Positions 1 through 12,865 of a stretch of 64,000 bases of DNA are shown here, piece after piece. The stretch is from Gyromitra esculenta (lineage: Eukaryota > Ascomycota > Pezizomycetes > Pezizales > Discinaceae), in NCBI GenBank assembly GCA_038503075.1, contig JBCAML010000001.1, positions 1,426,001 through 1,490,000 of the forward strand, in the 5' to 3' direction. Numbering within the stretch: position 1 is the stretch's first letter; every line of letters begins with the position of its first letter. The notes below the pieces were generated by a model, which searched no databases, was not told the DNA's origin, and worked only from the letters and a program-made list of their open reading frames with translations. The position numbers and the translations under genes were made by a program.

Positions 1-2819
1 GGGTCTGGCGAATGAACTTTGAGACACAATCACGAGCAGAATGTTATGTATCGGGATCTCCAACTGGTCCATGCGGTCGGGCCGGGATCGGAGATATCAG
101 TGTCTCTACTTATGCGCACGGCCCCAGAATGTGGCTAAGCGAATCCAGTCGCCGTCATGATGTACCAACCTTACAGAAGCCAAGGTTCTGGGTATCTGTT
201 TTGGATATGTTTGCTCTCAGCCATGCTAGCTGATGGGTTTGAGATTTGCACAAGTCATCAAAAACTCCCATCACTTTAGACATGCTCGGAGAAAACTGGC
301 GGCATACGCGTCGACTAGGATGCGGGGAACGCAAGAGAATATCGATGGGGAGATACATTTCTTTTGGTGCTTACTCCACCTCCATCTGTTTTTAGTTTAT
401 CGTGCTTGAAAAACAGATCAACTATGATGAACTCGTGCAACAGCCTCGCCTCTTCATCCAATTGTACTTTCGCTATTGTGAAAATATAGCCCCAAGTGGT
501 CTAGACTTCGCAGATCATTGCTGGCTTCTCTTGTGTTCATCCGGTCTAATGATGCTTAGGGTGGAGTACAGATATTGGGAAAGAGAGATCCTGGAAATTC
601 GTGTGTTTTTTCTGCATAGCTAGAGGCTAAAATTGACGGGAGGTACCCTTAAGGTGTCGCAAAGATGTTTCTCACCGAGAATCAGGAGTTGATAGCCCTG
701 GTAGGTATCAGTCGCCGGCCATTGCAACGTGGGGGGCTTCCTCCAGATGTAGGGAGCTAGAACAATTTCTTCTTATTCCATCGCCAAGATCAACTTCAAA
801 ATTCACTGCCCACATCCGAAAAACGAGATCTGTTGCAACCCCTCCTCCTGGGTCGTTTTGATCCAGCTGTCAGTTCTTCCACTTACAACCACTACTATAC
901 CTTCGGCGAGGTCCCAGCGTCTATCTGCCGGTTGGGTTGGTGAGGCCAGGTTTGCGGTACATGGCATCCTATCGACGACAGAAATGGTGTACTTGTTTTG
1001 GCACCCACATCACACCTTGGTCATTTCTGGTACCAATACTTTATCTCCCCTATTTGGAATATTTTCCTTGCGAAGTTATTTTTATTTTCTAATAAAAATC
1101 GAAACTGAGACATGAGATAGGTATACCTGCGATCTAAATGATCGTGTAGTCGGCCTCCATCTCTGGTAAAAAATTGCTGGGGCAATTTTCGACCAACTGG
1201 ATCCAATAGAAACACCAGACTAGCCAATGGTTTTGGTCATCTGCAACGTTCTGACGTTGCCTGCTATATTCCAGCAGCAGATGTCACCCATGAGCAGGAG
1301 TCTTCCTTGTAGCGAACAAAGTCGTATCAGTTGCGTACGCAACGTCAAAAAAGGCCAATTTCAAAGGTATAAGACCTCCCGAATCCTAAACAGGTACCGA
1401 GTGACACATTTCGATTTCTTACCACTTGCATAGTGTGGCGTAACCGCTGGTGGGAAAGGAGGTCAAAAACGAGCTGTTCCGTGTGGTTTGCTTGGTATCT
1501 AGCGGGAAAAAAGCAATCAGGGATACCTAGCTCGGTAGACCTCAACCACAGCCCATCACGTCTAATCGGTATGTATCCCGTCTTTGAAACCAAAACAAAG
1601 AATTCCCCACGCTCTAGGAGGATTCGAGTGCCTATTGCTTGCCGAAACCCTTATTTATCGCACCTGTCACCTGAGCTCGCGGCGTCGGCTCTCGGGTATA
1701 CTGGAGGTGACTTACAGGGAACCCTAGACATCGATATCGATTTGCTGGCACCTTGAGTGTAAGCAATGAACTGGCTTCTTGAAAATTCTGTCAGTCAAGA
1801 CTAGTACTTGGTTGTAAAGAGAAAGTGACTAGGTATCTTTTTTGTTTCGGTCCTGGTATGTGCATGATTCCGCGGATGTTAAGCTTAGCCAACCATAGGC
1901 ATACTCTTCTCGGAGAATTTTTGTGATAATAGAGGACAAGCTCTCTGAATCATCCCTCAAATATTGTCCTTGAGCCATACTGAGACAGCTTCACCCGGCT
2001 GGATCGACAGAGGCGATGTCTTGCCCATGTAGAGTAGATGCCAGTGCTATTAACTTCCTCTAGTTGCTGTCTTACGCACAAGCGAAGAGGTATGCGGGGA
2101 GCAATCGTTGGAAGATATTTTAGGCCAATAGGTGAGTAGATTTGACCTTTTTCGATTCAACAGCCACGACTGGCTGGTGCCGTGCAAGTGGCATGCCCAT
2201 AATCAATTACTATTCGTACAGAGGAATTTAAAACAACTAACAGCCGCCGCAGGTTGAGATGATGGAGCGTAAGGCGGAAATCAACTGCAGAGGGCTGTGA
2301 TTATGCTGGCAGCTTGGAAACCTTGATATTCAATCGATTTGGATAGACAAACTTCTCTATACCTAGGCATACAGAATACAGATCTATCCCAATCAAACCT
2401 TGTCCCTTTATCCGTTGGATATGTCCACAGTTTGCTGTAGCTGCGTATCATATCAAATGGAAGTAACCGAGTCGGGGCTTTTCTTCGGGGGTGTGAGGAT
2501 ATCACTTTTCCCTCCCTGGTATCTGGATCGCAAAGCCCTCAAACCGATCCAGCGGTTCCCAGACTCGGGCACCAGCCGCAAATCCGCCAACTCGGTGAGG
2601 ATTTGCACCCGTTTCCCGCTTGGTTTTTGATGTTACACTCAACCACGCAGACTCTCACTCGAGCACCCCCCTCTGACTTCGAGCCTTTGCCGCACCCCAC
2701 CACGTTGTGCACAAACCTCCCTTCTATGCGCATGCCTAGCAGTCAGCTCATTCCCCTCCTCTGCTGGAGTGACAGTCTTTCTTTTAAAACCCCCACTGCT
2801 CCCCAGGACTAAAGCTCCC
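1..2819. other. gene-free left edge
   Basis: No reading frame here joins through plausible splice sites into a recognisable protein. The longest open frames (about 107 codons near 1433-1756) look random and have no family signature. Base composition is mixed, not as AT-rich as the 18-22 kb island. A gene whose body lies left of the window could still reach in, but I see no exon I can defend. Confidence 0.5.
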
Positions 2820-3366
2820 CATTGCCTTCATCTTGCTTCCTTTCACACATCCCCCCTCCCTCCCTCCCTCCACCCTTCCCATTCTTCCGTTTCATCTGCA
2901 TTCAATTACATTTCATCCCATCCATCCACCCATCACTGAATACTGCGAGCATAGTCACCCATTTCCATCTTTCCCTTCGCTTGAACACTTGTTCCTGCAG
3001 CGGGAAGCAGCTTGCCGTCAGTAATTGCAGTCTCGTCGCTTTTTGTCGCTCCGACATTATTTTCTATCACCGTTACCATCATCGTCATCATCATCATCTG
3101 CATATCTCACCATTCCAGCTACCCCTCTAAGGGTGTATCCTGGTTTGTGCATCTATCGTCCACTCCGTTGCAAATCTCTCGCTTCAGTAGTTCGTAGATC
3201 CATCACTCGATTTTTTGGGGGGTTGCCTACTAACATTTCATGATTAGAGTCATCAAATAGAAGATTCAATACGTAGATTTATCTTTCTAGTAGAAGGTTA
3301 GTTTTTATTTTATTTTATTTTCACGACTGCAGATCGTTTACTAAGTATCAAGTAAAGCCTCTATAA
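2820..3366 (+). promoter_or_regulatory. pyrimidine-rich leader/promoter of the two-RRM gene
   Basis: The stretch before the start codon at 3367 is strongly C/T-rich: repeated ctccc and ccatc runs near 2848-2935, then tcatc repeats near 3078-3100. It ends in a T-rich tract at 3303-3321. Long CT-rich tracts directly upstream of the coding start are common in promoters and 5' leaders of highly expressed filamentous fungal genes. The function here is inferred from position and composition only. Confidence 0.45.
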
Positions 3367-5455
3367 ATGACTGCCAACCATCATCAACCATCCGCCCAAA
3401 TTTCCTCTGGAAACTCGCCAGAGGTCAAGACTCAAATGAATGGCTCCAATATCTCGTACATGCCCCATTCCAAAAATACTTACCGTCACGTCCCTGGCCA
3501 CCCACAGGCGACTATGCAACCACAATATAATGCGATGATTGCTGCAACTATTCCATTTCCCGGACACATGAATGGACAATATTATGCTCAGCATCAGAGT
3601 TATGGACAGATGTATAACGCAGGCCCTCAGGATCAGCCATATTATTACTATCCCCATCCAAACACTTGGCCTATCCACGCTCCGATGGCTCACTATCCCC
3701 CGCCACCCCTACCACCACCTCCACAGGGGTATACTCATTCTCCCCCAAACACTCCCCCACAGCCTGGGGCGCCATATGGCTACCAGGTTGCACCCAACGC
3801 AGAATGTTACGGGGGATCCATGCTTCCTCCCACCCCACCACATGTCAATTTCAACGGAAATGTGCAAACCATATCAAATGCTGTTCCCGATTTGGATCAG
3901 CGCAGGAACTCATGGTCATCTTCAGGAGCATCCGAGAGCCCTGCTACTCCGTTCATGCCATCTGCTCATGTTGAAGCAAGCCCTGTGATTGTTGGAGGTG
4001 ATTCTCATACTAACTATACGGGAGCCCCAAATGGAGATGGTGGACATATATACTCGAGAAAGCGGGTTGAATCACTGCTCTTAGCTGGACCTCCTCTTCC
4101 TCACCCAATCCCTGCGGTATTCTCACCTGATTCTGCCAAGACTATGGTAGAGTCTCTTGAAAACCCTACTTTTACAACCAATGTCTACATTCGTGGGCTA
4201 CCCCCAGACACAGATGATGACAAGCTTTACGAAATGACATGCCGCTTTGGGGCGATCATTTCTCATAAGGCTATAATGGATACCGAGCATGGTACTTGCA
4301 AAGGGTAATGATCCCGAGTTCCTGAAACTTAAAGTAAATAACTTACTCCTGTAGTTATGGATTCGCACGTTATGAGACCACCGAGCAAGCCGAAGATTGT
4401 ATTCGTGGCCTAGTTAGTCTAAAATATGAAGCAGGGTTTGCTAGAGTACGTAATCCACTTGCGTTTTTGCTTTTATTATATGCTAACTGGTCGTTTCGTC
4501 AGGAATCTTTTAATGCTCGCCTTAAGACATTAGCAGACCCCAACTCGACCAACGTCTATGTTTCCAATCTTCCTCGTAGTATGAACGAGAAGGCAAGTTT
4601 TTTTCCCCCCTGATTTGCAATGCGTACCGTACGTCTGACGATCGTAATTCAGGATATGCAAGATATCTTTACTGGGTATGTCGTTGTTTCAAACAGGATC
4701 CTAAGGGACACCAATGGTAATAGTCGCGGGGTTGGATTTGCTCGGTATAGATCGAAATACTTCTCTTGCAAAAACTTTACTAATTGACATAGCTTTGAGG
4801 ATCGCTCGATTTGTGACGAAATCATCAAACATTTCCACGGAAAACCTGTGGGGGAGGAACAAATTCCTCTCCAAGTACGCTATGCCGACACTAGTGCCCA
4901 GAAGCGCCTAAAGGCCACTACTACTAAAAAGAGGCAATTCCGCAGCAACGAGTACAATAGTGTGGTCAATGGTAACTATATGTCTTCGTCCGGACAACAT
5001 GGACAGCATCCCCCTATTCAGTACAGGAACCGCGTCTGGCTTAAGCATAATCCTACCACTTCAAACTAGTTAGTTCCTCTCCACACTAATAAGGGCTATA
5101 AAATGTTTGCTGATGATGGATAAGTTCTAGTGATGCAGGTGTCCCGCTCTCATCCCAAGATTCCCCTATAGCTCACCCCAACGAGTGGGATAATTCGTCA
5201 GAATATCATGCCCATGCTGTTGATGATGATGACTCTTCGAGAGAGTTGTACAGGGCCTCATGGGCCGCCGGAGAAACTCAGGAAAAATTGGAAACAGTCC
5301 ACGAGAATGGGGATGACGCCTCTTCGGATTGCGAGTCTGAAGTTACTACCGTCCCAACAGCCATTGAATCAGTTGGAAAAGCTTCTTGCGGAAGTTTCTC
5401 TGATCCCGGAGAAAGCTACGGAGGATTGGAGATGTCATCTGGTATCATATTCTAA
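3367..5455 (+). CDS. two-RRM RNA-binding protein (MSSP/Scr-type)
   Basis: A 603-residue protein from six exons: 3367-4304, 4355-4445, 4503-4592, 4653-4744, 4793-5068 and 5131-5455. The first ~270 residues are low complexity, rich in Pro, Tyr, Gln and His. RRM1 starts near residue 272 (RNP2 VYIRGL; RNP1 CKGYGFARY spans the first intron). RRM2 starts near residue 360 (RNP2 VYVSNL; RNP1 SRGVGFARF). An acidic, Ser-rich tail follows. Tandem RRMs with these RNP motifs resemble the MSSP/RBMS group of single-stranded nucleic-acid binding proteins, so binding of AU-rich or pyrimidine-rich RNA is likely. Intron 3 (4593-4652) has a GC donor (gcaagt). The last intron starts inside an apparent stop (TA|gttagt); without that splice the protein would end at 5069. 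I do not assign a gene name. Confidence 0.85.
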
Positions 5456-8400
5456 TCCAACGACATAAATCTTCTGTCTAGATCTTTGTCCTTAAAATAT
5501 CATTATGTGGGTTTCGCGTTATCTCCTATTGGGCTGGATTGGGTTGGTAAGTTAGGCGTCTGGTACTTGTACCATTTAGTAGTCGTACTTGTTCTTGTTC
5601 TTACCTTTTTTTCTCTTTCGTTGCTTTCTTATATTTTTCTCACTTGTTTCTGCTTAAAATGTTATCCACGGGCATGATAAAAAATGGGGTTGGCGAGGTG
5701 TGGAAAGGATGGCGTGGTGTGGAAAAGTTGTTGGTTTCATTTGTTCGTTCGTTTGGGATTGATCTAATCTTGATGTCGATTCACCCTTAGAGGGTAATGC
5801 TATCAGGTACATGCCTAGTAATGCTCTTCTCATAGGAGGTAACGGCGGAAGAAGTGGTAGTCTTGTGGAAATTTTGGGCGGCAATTTGTACTTTTCTTCT
5901 ACACTCTTCGGCTGGCACGTTCGTTGATGTTCTATGTCTTCTCTTAGAGAGGCCTTATGCTGCTAGCAATTTTTTTTTTCGTCTAAACAGTGTATGTACC
6001 TACAGTAAAAGTTGCTCACAAACCCCGTCCCTGAAATAGTATCTAGGATTATCCCTAGAGCAGCTCATCTGCTTTTCATAGAGCCAAATTCTCCCAAGCG
6101 TGTTTGGTACTTTTTGTGGAAGGGCCACGGCTATCCCAAACGAATTTGAATATATATGGCCATATTTACAGCATAATTATTATTATAATGAAAAGTGCAC
6201 CGTCGTCTGTAAAATTATGCAGATAATAAGGATAACGATGGTAATGATGGTAATGGCAGTGGTAAAAACTACAAAGGAATTTTCAATATATTAACCCCTC
6301 CCATCCGGCGGAGGCCCAGAAGCCTCCAGCACAATTTTATCAGAAACAATGCGATACACTAACTACATGTGATGCTATAAAGCTGTCTCCAGGTGTGACG
6401 AATTTCTCAAAATTAGTCAACAAAATCGAAGCACTTGGATTTTCTGGCTATTGGAATAACTAAATCTATTTCTATCACCCACAAGCGTTGTTGGCTTTTT
6501 CGACGTTTTCTTTTTCCTTCAGTATCGTCACACAGGAGCGACTCCAGATAACCACATACCTAGCTGGGCCTTACAATTATCAGCCTTAACCCTAAACGTG
6601 TGTCCGGAATTAATACTCGTTTGCTAGGGTTTATTCTATTGACAGTTTCAAAATATTGATGAGATGCATGTGATGACTTATGTACAGCTGAGAATTTATT
6701 AGCGGGCTTAACTGGTTGTGGGATAGCAAGTCGGAAAATAAACTGTGAAGACGTAGTAATTTCGAAATTTATCCTATACGGAGTCAGTTTCGAGAAAAGG
6801 AGTCGACTCACTGCATGATCTTTGCCGGAATGGAACATTCTGCCCGGCGGGGGCGGCCCTGGAGAGCCGAGATTTATTACACTAATAGGGTCTCTTTGGC
6901 TTTGTATCTTTGCGTAATTCTTACCGAAAAGAAATTTCAGCCCAAACCCTCGTAAGTGATGAAACATGTCACTACTTTACTGCACTGTACCATAAATCCC
7001 ACGTTTCTGCAATCCAGCCCTCCCTGGCTCAAAAATACTTTGTGCCCATCGTGGAGCGCGAGCCTCGCGCTCTTAAAATTAGGCTAAGGCAAGAATTACT
7101 AATCTGACCGCTGATGGGGCAAAATTCTAACAAGATGTTTAATGCAAAGTTACTGCGCGGGGGGCCACAGGCAACTTGAGATTGAAATTTACTAGCGATC
7201 ATGGATGAAAGATGATGCGTGACTCCTCAAAGACAGGCTGATGTTCATGTACTAGGTGTAAATACGTGTAGGTTACCCCAAGGTACAGTACCTCGGTTTC
7301 TGTACAAGCATAAGTAGAGGGAAGCAAAACGATAGGTTACCGACAATCTCGACAACAGCAACGCGTAGTATACGTACTATTATTCAGCGGAAGTAAACCG
7401 CTATCGAATGGGAATATTAGTTCTATATGCTGTTACTCGGACTCCCGCACACGCTTTTTACGTTGTCTGTCCTGTATCTGCCTCTTCTAAACCCTGTAGC
7501 TATTAATGGGCACATGTTCTTCCGGTTCTTGGGCCAATTGCATCATTGTTTTCTCGGGCTCGTTTACGACGTTCCAGCGTATCACAACCTGCATGCTGCG
7601 ACACATATGTACGATAGCGGTACATACCCAGGCAACGGAAGTATCGTATGCAAGTGGAGGATCTTACAAAAATAAAGGAAGTAACGACGAATAGTCTCCG
7701 CACTAACGGGTCACGTGGTGAGTTTTATGCAAGTTTTAAGTTATATCCTTTCGTCTCGCCAATTCGCAGACAGCTGTCTACTGTGGAATTGTGATCACCC
7801 GCTGGTTAATTGATGTGGGTCAAGAAGGTAAGGTATCCGTAGACTTATCTGTTTGCCTACATGTATCTATCTACATACATACATGTACATATACATTCAT
7901 GAGTGCCTCTTCGTCCCTGCATTATGGATCCGGGTTTCGTTTCACTCACTCTATTCTCGGTTACTGTTTTTTTCTTTTTTCTTTCGAGAACCAGTTGATC
8001 GTGATAAGCAGGAGTAACGTAGCGGATTGAAATAGTACATGTTAAATTTTCTTTTAGAGAGATATTCGTAGATAGATGATGATACTCGAGCACGGGTATG
8101 TTGGGGTTACGCCGTACTGTAAACTCAAAATCGCAAATATCCTGGAATTCGACAATGCTGGAAACGATCCCTGTACGATAATACCCACGATGATCAGCAG
8201 TATCACTCAGCAATTGGCCAATTAATCGTTGAAACCGCTACAGCTATAGCCCCTCTCTATCCCTAGCTCGTCATGAACTCCTGTCAGTGTATCTATTTGT
8301 TAACCAGTATGCTAGATGTCGATTGCCCCGCGCATCCTGCGGGGCTCGCATTTTTGTTAATTTTGCGTAGCTGTGGCACATCACATTTACCACGTTGACG

Positions 8401-10079
8401 GCACACTCAGCTATACTATAGTGCTAGGGATTCCATTGGAAGGTGCGGGGTTGTATTACGCTCGAATTTTGGGGGCTGATCGAAGGCTTGGAGATGAAGC
8501 CGACATCTCTGGTCCACGTAGCGTCTGTGTAAGTACTCTGCACATTGTCATATCGTACATGTAGTGTGAGTTTACTCTACGCACATGCGATGCAGAGCCG
8601 GGCGAACGGGCAAATGAGCGGTGTGAACACGGAAGGAAATGTTCTGGAAATTCCGCTGCGTCCGGCACTAGTCTGCGTTCCGTACCGCGGTATGGAAAGC
8701 CACGCCAGGGGTTTTCCCTACGCTCGAACCCCATACTTGTCGATAAGGGTAAAGTGTGGGCGCCCGACAAGGTGTTTAGTGTGTTTTGGTTTGTATGGTT
8801 CCAGGAAGACGGGTCCTTTTCCGAATTGGACCCGGTTGTTGGATGGGATGGCTTCTAGCTTCAACCCAGTCCACCACGATAGGGTGCGCTTTGTTCTCGC
8901 CTGCTAAGGCAGCGTCTCCAATTCCATGTTTGTTTCCGCGAAGAACATCTAATGTGGATCACCAAACGTTCAACTGAGCAATCGCTTGCTTGTGAGTGGC
9001 GAGACGAACAGCATGCTCATGTCGTGCCGCGAGTCGTGAGTGGTTAACACTGTATACTCTCCGAAACTTCCCCTTTCTTACTTGGGTCACCAGCCTGTGA
9101 CGTTTTTACATCGCGATTATTTTCTGTATTGCCCGACCGTACCTGAAATCTCTTTACGTTCCCAAGGGCTTTGGCCGACTGAGAGGCCAGAACCATGAGA
9201 TAATATGTAAGACAGACAGACACCCTGGACCCAGAGCCTTGTATTCTTGTGCGCAATGACCCCGTACCGAACGCGCGGTGATCGAATCAACATCGGAATA
9301 TCTCCGTTGTAGCGGTTCTTTATTTTAGGAGCTTGAGCGTCAAGCTCGCCGATGCCTGAGGATGAAAAAAGTTTCCGGTTGGGTTTCACGGGTAGTGGCT
9401 TGTCAGCATTTGATGAGGATATTTATCTGGGCTGCACAAAAATTCCGCCGCGAGGCTTTTACTTTCGCTTCTTTCGTTTGGTTAACTTTTTATTGTGTTT
9501 ATCATGGATGGCTTTTTGGGCTTGCGTTTAGTAATGTAGCCCTGAGGCGTCTTAGCTGAGCCCCGTGGCCACTGGGTTTCGAAGAACATTCCGTCGCCTA
9601 ACCAACTGGCATTAGACGGGATGCGCGGGAACAACCCTACGGCGTCTGCGGCTTACAGGAAGGTCTTAGTTTGCAAGGGGTAAAGGTAGAAGGTCAGTGG
9701 GCTGCCCGATTTATGGGCTTCTTGGTCTTGTGACCCGAGTACCAGCAGAGGCTGCATGCACTTGGCTCGGTTTGCACTGACTGCGTCATTGAACATTTGG
9801 TTGAACGAACGTAGCAGAGTAAATTTTTGGACTTTACTTTAGATAATGAGAAATGAGAAATCGGCAAGGGTAAAAAAAAAAAAAAAAAGAGGAGTGCATG
9901 AGAAGTACGGGAGATAGATAGAGGCGGCGAGAGATAGAGAGAGGTAGGACCAACGGCGACGGAGACGGGGACAGATAGAATTTCAGATAGACCAGTTGCA
10001 GCAATCTAGTAGAAATTACAGAAGCCAGAGATCAGAGACACCATTCTGAACTGCATGTTGATTAACGCTTTTGCCCGGT
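5456..10079. other. gene-free interval
   Basis: A 4.6 kb stretch with no exon I can support. The first few hundred bases are probably the 3' UTR of the RRM gene. A 17-base A run lies at 9872-9888, followed by a purine-rich GA stretch to about 9970. TACATGTA palindromes occur at 7880 and 8556. Composition varies: about 8360-9700 looks more GC-balanced than the flanks. Open frames such as 8545-8907 carry no recognisable motif. Confidence 0.45.
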
Positions 10080-10836
10080 TCAATTTGAGTCTGACGCAGG
10101 CAGAGGCTGTGGCCGCAGTATGACGAGGGAAAAAAGGAAGAGGAGGAGCAGCACAATGTAACAATGAATACTACTTTCAGTGTTCCTGTGCTTCATACCT
10201 TCCAACAGTAGGGTAGACCAAAGCAATGGTCGTCGAGTGAGATTTATGGGTTGACAAACAGAGACATCACTCATGGTGCTCACTCATGGTGCTCAGGACT
10301 CGCAGCCTGGCCTGCCTCATCCCTTGGGCCTCCTACGGGAGGTTCTCTGTGACTCTCGCCGCCTCTCGGTGTGTTCCTCGTTTTGCTAATTTTATTTATG
10401 CCCCCCCATCCCCGTCCATCCCCGTCCCCATTCCTAGGACCGGTTCCTTTTTTCTGCCCCTACCCACCCGTCCCAAACAGCCGCATCCTTGCATTGCACC
10501 AGGTCCCGGACTCCCAACATTTGTCTTTCATTCATTAGCTTACTAGCTCCTTGGGTCAAACCAAAGGAAGAAAGGAACAAAAAAAAAAGAAGGAAAAAAA
10601 TAAATAAAGGAACCCCCATTGCTGGAACCGAAAGGAATAAGAACATCAGCCTCCCGCCCTTCTGTCGCTTCTTCTAGAACATCATCAAGCTCCCATCCAT
10701 TCAATATCACCACATCTATCATTCCTTACTGTACTATCCTTAATCCATCCACATCCTCCATCATCGACACATCTCTTTACACCAAGCTATACCTCCAGCG
10801 AATAATTCCTATACAACAGCAACAGCAACAGCAACA
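10080..10836 (+). promoter_or_regulatory. promoter and leader of the GNAT gene
   Basis: This stretch contains C-rich runs (10401-10436), a purine-rich A tract (10565-10608) and then a CT- and CA-rich leader. It ends in repeated CAACAG units immediately before the ATG at 10837. A CA-rich, purine-poor sequence directly before the ATG suits a fungal 5' leader. No specific factor site can be assigned. Confidence 0.4.
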
Positions 10837-12189
10837 ATGTCTACGACTACAGTAACATTAACGGCCAACACCTATGCCCACGATCAGGTACGAGTACTTG
10901 GCATTGAGGACTACAAATCCGCTGCCCGAACATTGGCGGATGCCTTTTTCAAAGACGATGTAGCTTTCTACTGCTTAGAGACTCCCGACAACGGTGGCAT
11001 GACACGAGAAGAGCTTTACCCATTACATCTGGAAATCCTCGAGTATATTGTAGCAGCTCACTGTTACAATGGCCTGGTCCTGAGCATAGGCGAGAATAAT
11101 GAAGGTGTTGCATTGTGGTATGTCTCCTTCGTGCCCATCCTCTCCCTTCCAAGCTAGCTCTCGACCGCATCCGTTCCTGAGTGAGGCGTTACCGGCAGTG
11201 TCGCTCTCGCCGCTGCCGGGTGTTTGGACGTACGTGAGCCGAGTTGGAGATCTGCAGGCAACATCACAATTATATAAAAAGCAATGTATAGCTGACTTTC
11301 CGGGGTTGTTCGTATCTAGGATGCCACCGGGAAAAAACATGGATGACTGGTTCACAATCTTCCGCTCCGGCATGTGGAGGCTGTGGTGGAAGTTGACAAA
11401 GGAAGGGAAGAAGCGCTACTTTGAGGAGTTTCTTGAGGTCCTGCATCAGACTAAGTACGTAAAATGTTACCCGAATTTTCTCCCCGTCTGGGTAAAATTT
11501 CGCTGGAGTTTTCTTCAAAAGGAAATGGCTATTCGAAAATGAAGTTGAGAGCAATACTATGTCCTTCAAACCTCAATCATGCTATTTCAGAATTTTAAGA
11601 ACCATTGCTGATTGAAATCCGTTGTCTGCAGAGTAAATGCAATGGGTGACCAAGACAAAGATGCATGGTATGTTTTCTTTCATAAGCTGCAGCTTTCTAG
11701 TTACACAGGATCATCTCTAACCATTGGATAGGTATCTGGTTTACCTCGGCGTCACTCCGGGTGCGAGGGGACGAGGCTACGCGAGAAAACTCATCGAGTT
11801 TGTAACATCAAAGGTATGTTGCTTCGTCAATGTTAAACCCTCGCTCTATTTCCTCTTTGACGAGAATTACATTGCTCCACTTCCTCTTTAATTTGGAATT
11901 ACCACCACCAAACTTCCCTTTGTAGTTCTGCTCTAGTTGAGTTATGTTACTGACTTTTTTTGTCTTTTAGGTTGATCTTGAAGGGGGCGCTCCGTGTTAT
12001 CTGGAAAGCAGCCATGTCAACAATGTGCCGATGTACCAGCGATTTGGATTTGTTAAGAAAAACCGTGTCCTACTCGGCCCCGACTGCGAAAAGCCTGTCC
12101 CACTCGACATCATGATCCGGCCTGCAATGAGGTTGGTTGGCGAGAAGCTCATGCCTGTACCCATAGGCGGTCGCCGTCTCGCCGATTAA
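10837..12189 (+). CDS. GNAT-family N-acetyltransferase
   Basis: A 250-residue protein from five exons: 10837-11117, 11320-11454, 11632-11667, 11732-11813 and 11971-12189. The acetyl-CoA binding motif A is plain: a beta strand (VYLGV, about 154-158) followed by RGRGYA (163-168), matching the Q/RxxGxG/A pyrophosphate-binding loop. The later segment with MYQRFGF is the usual GNAT motif B region, where a tyrosine often acts as general acid. The layout (N-terminal AARTLADAF-like helix, Trp-rich middle, C-terminal acetyltransferase core) is that of the many uncharacterised fungal GNATs that acetylate small molecules or peptides. The substrate cannot be predicted. The first intron is 202 nt, longer than most here. 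The start ATG is preceded by a CA-rich leader. Confidence 0.85.
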
Positions 12190-12865
12190 GCGTTGTTATT
12201 TGTTCGTTTATTACCGTCAGCAAGCGCCGGCTAAAATGAAGGGGGGAGCACACTATATATATTAGTATGGTATATGTAATGATGGGGGACGAAAAAAAAA
12301 GTGGGATAGATGGGTTTCGCGGATAGACGGGTTGTTTGCATTATGGGCGGCGACATTCAACGTGTTGGAGTTTTCCTCACGGGAGTTTTTTTATACGGAT
12401 CCGGAGTTTTTGAGTTTTTTCACACTACTTATTTTAATGGCCTGCCACGCTTGTCTTTGTGTTTCGGTAGAGCTTGGGCATTTACATTACGACTCTGCTC
12501 TTTCTTTTGTTTTTGGGCGGTGGGCTTGCTTTCTCAACTTCGTCGTTTATTATCTTTATTTACTTCGTAACTTGGGTTTCTGTATAGACTTTAGTATTCG
12601 GGGTTTGGGTTGGTCGGCATGGAATGCCGCTTGATAGAATTCGTTTCGGCCGGGTTGGTTTGTTAAAATAGATAGATAAAGATACCCTCGGTGTACAGAA
12701 TAATAATTCTGAAGCAGCGAAATAATACATTATTACCATTTGCTTTATTGCTCTCACGTGTTCTATGCACAATACGCCAAAACCAATAACTTTACTATTT
12801 CCGCTCTACCGGAGTATCTTGCGTTTTGCATCACACCGCGTGTCAAGCTTAGAGTTACCGTCTTT
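12190..12865. other. convergent 3' intergenic region
   Basis: The 676 bp between the GNAT and MLH1 stop codons must carry both 3' UTRs and terminators. It is T/G-rich on the plus strand, with A-rich runs at 12290-12300. Open frames of up to 100 codons are present but show no protein features. Confidence 0.5.

Noticed and set aside
8320..8345. GC hairpin ccccgcgcatcctgcgggg resembling a bacterial terminator
   Set aside because: In a eukaryotic genome this has no terminator meaning, and no adjacent gene ends there.
8545..8907. 120-codon plus-strand frame in the 5.5-10 kb gap
   Set aside because: No domain, no codon regularity and no splice partners; probably chance in a more GC-balanced stretch.
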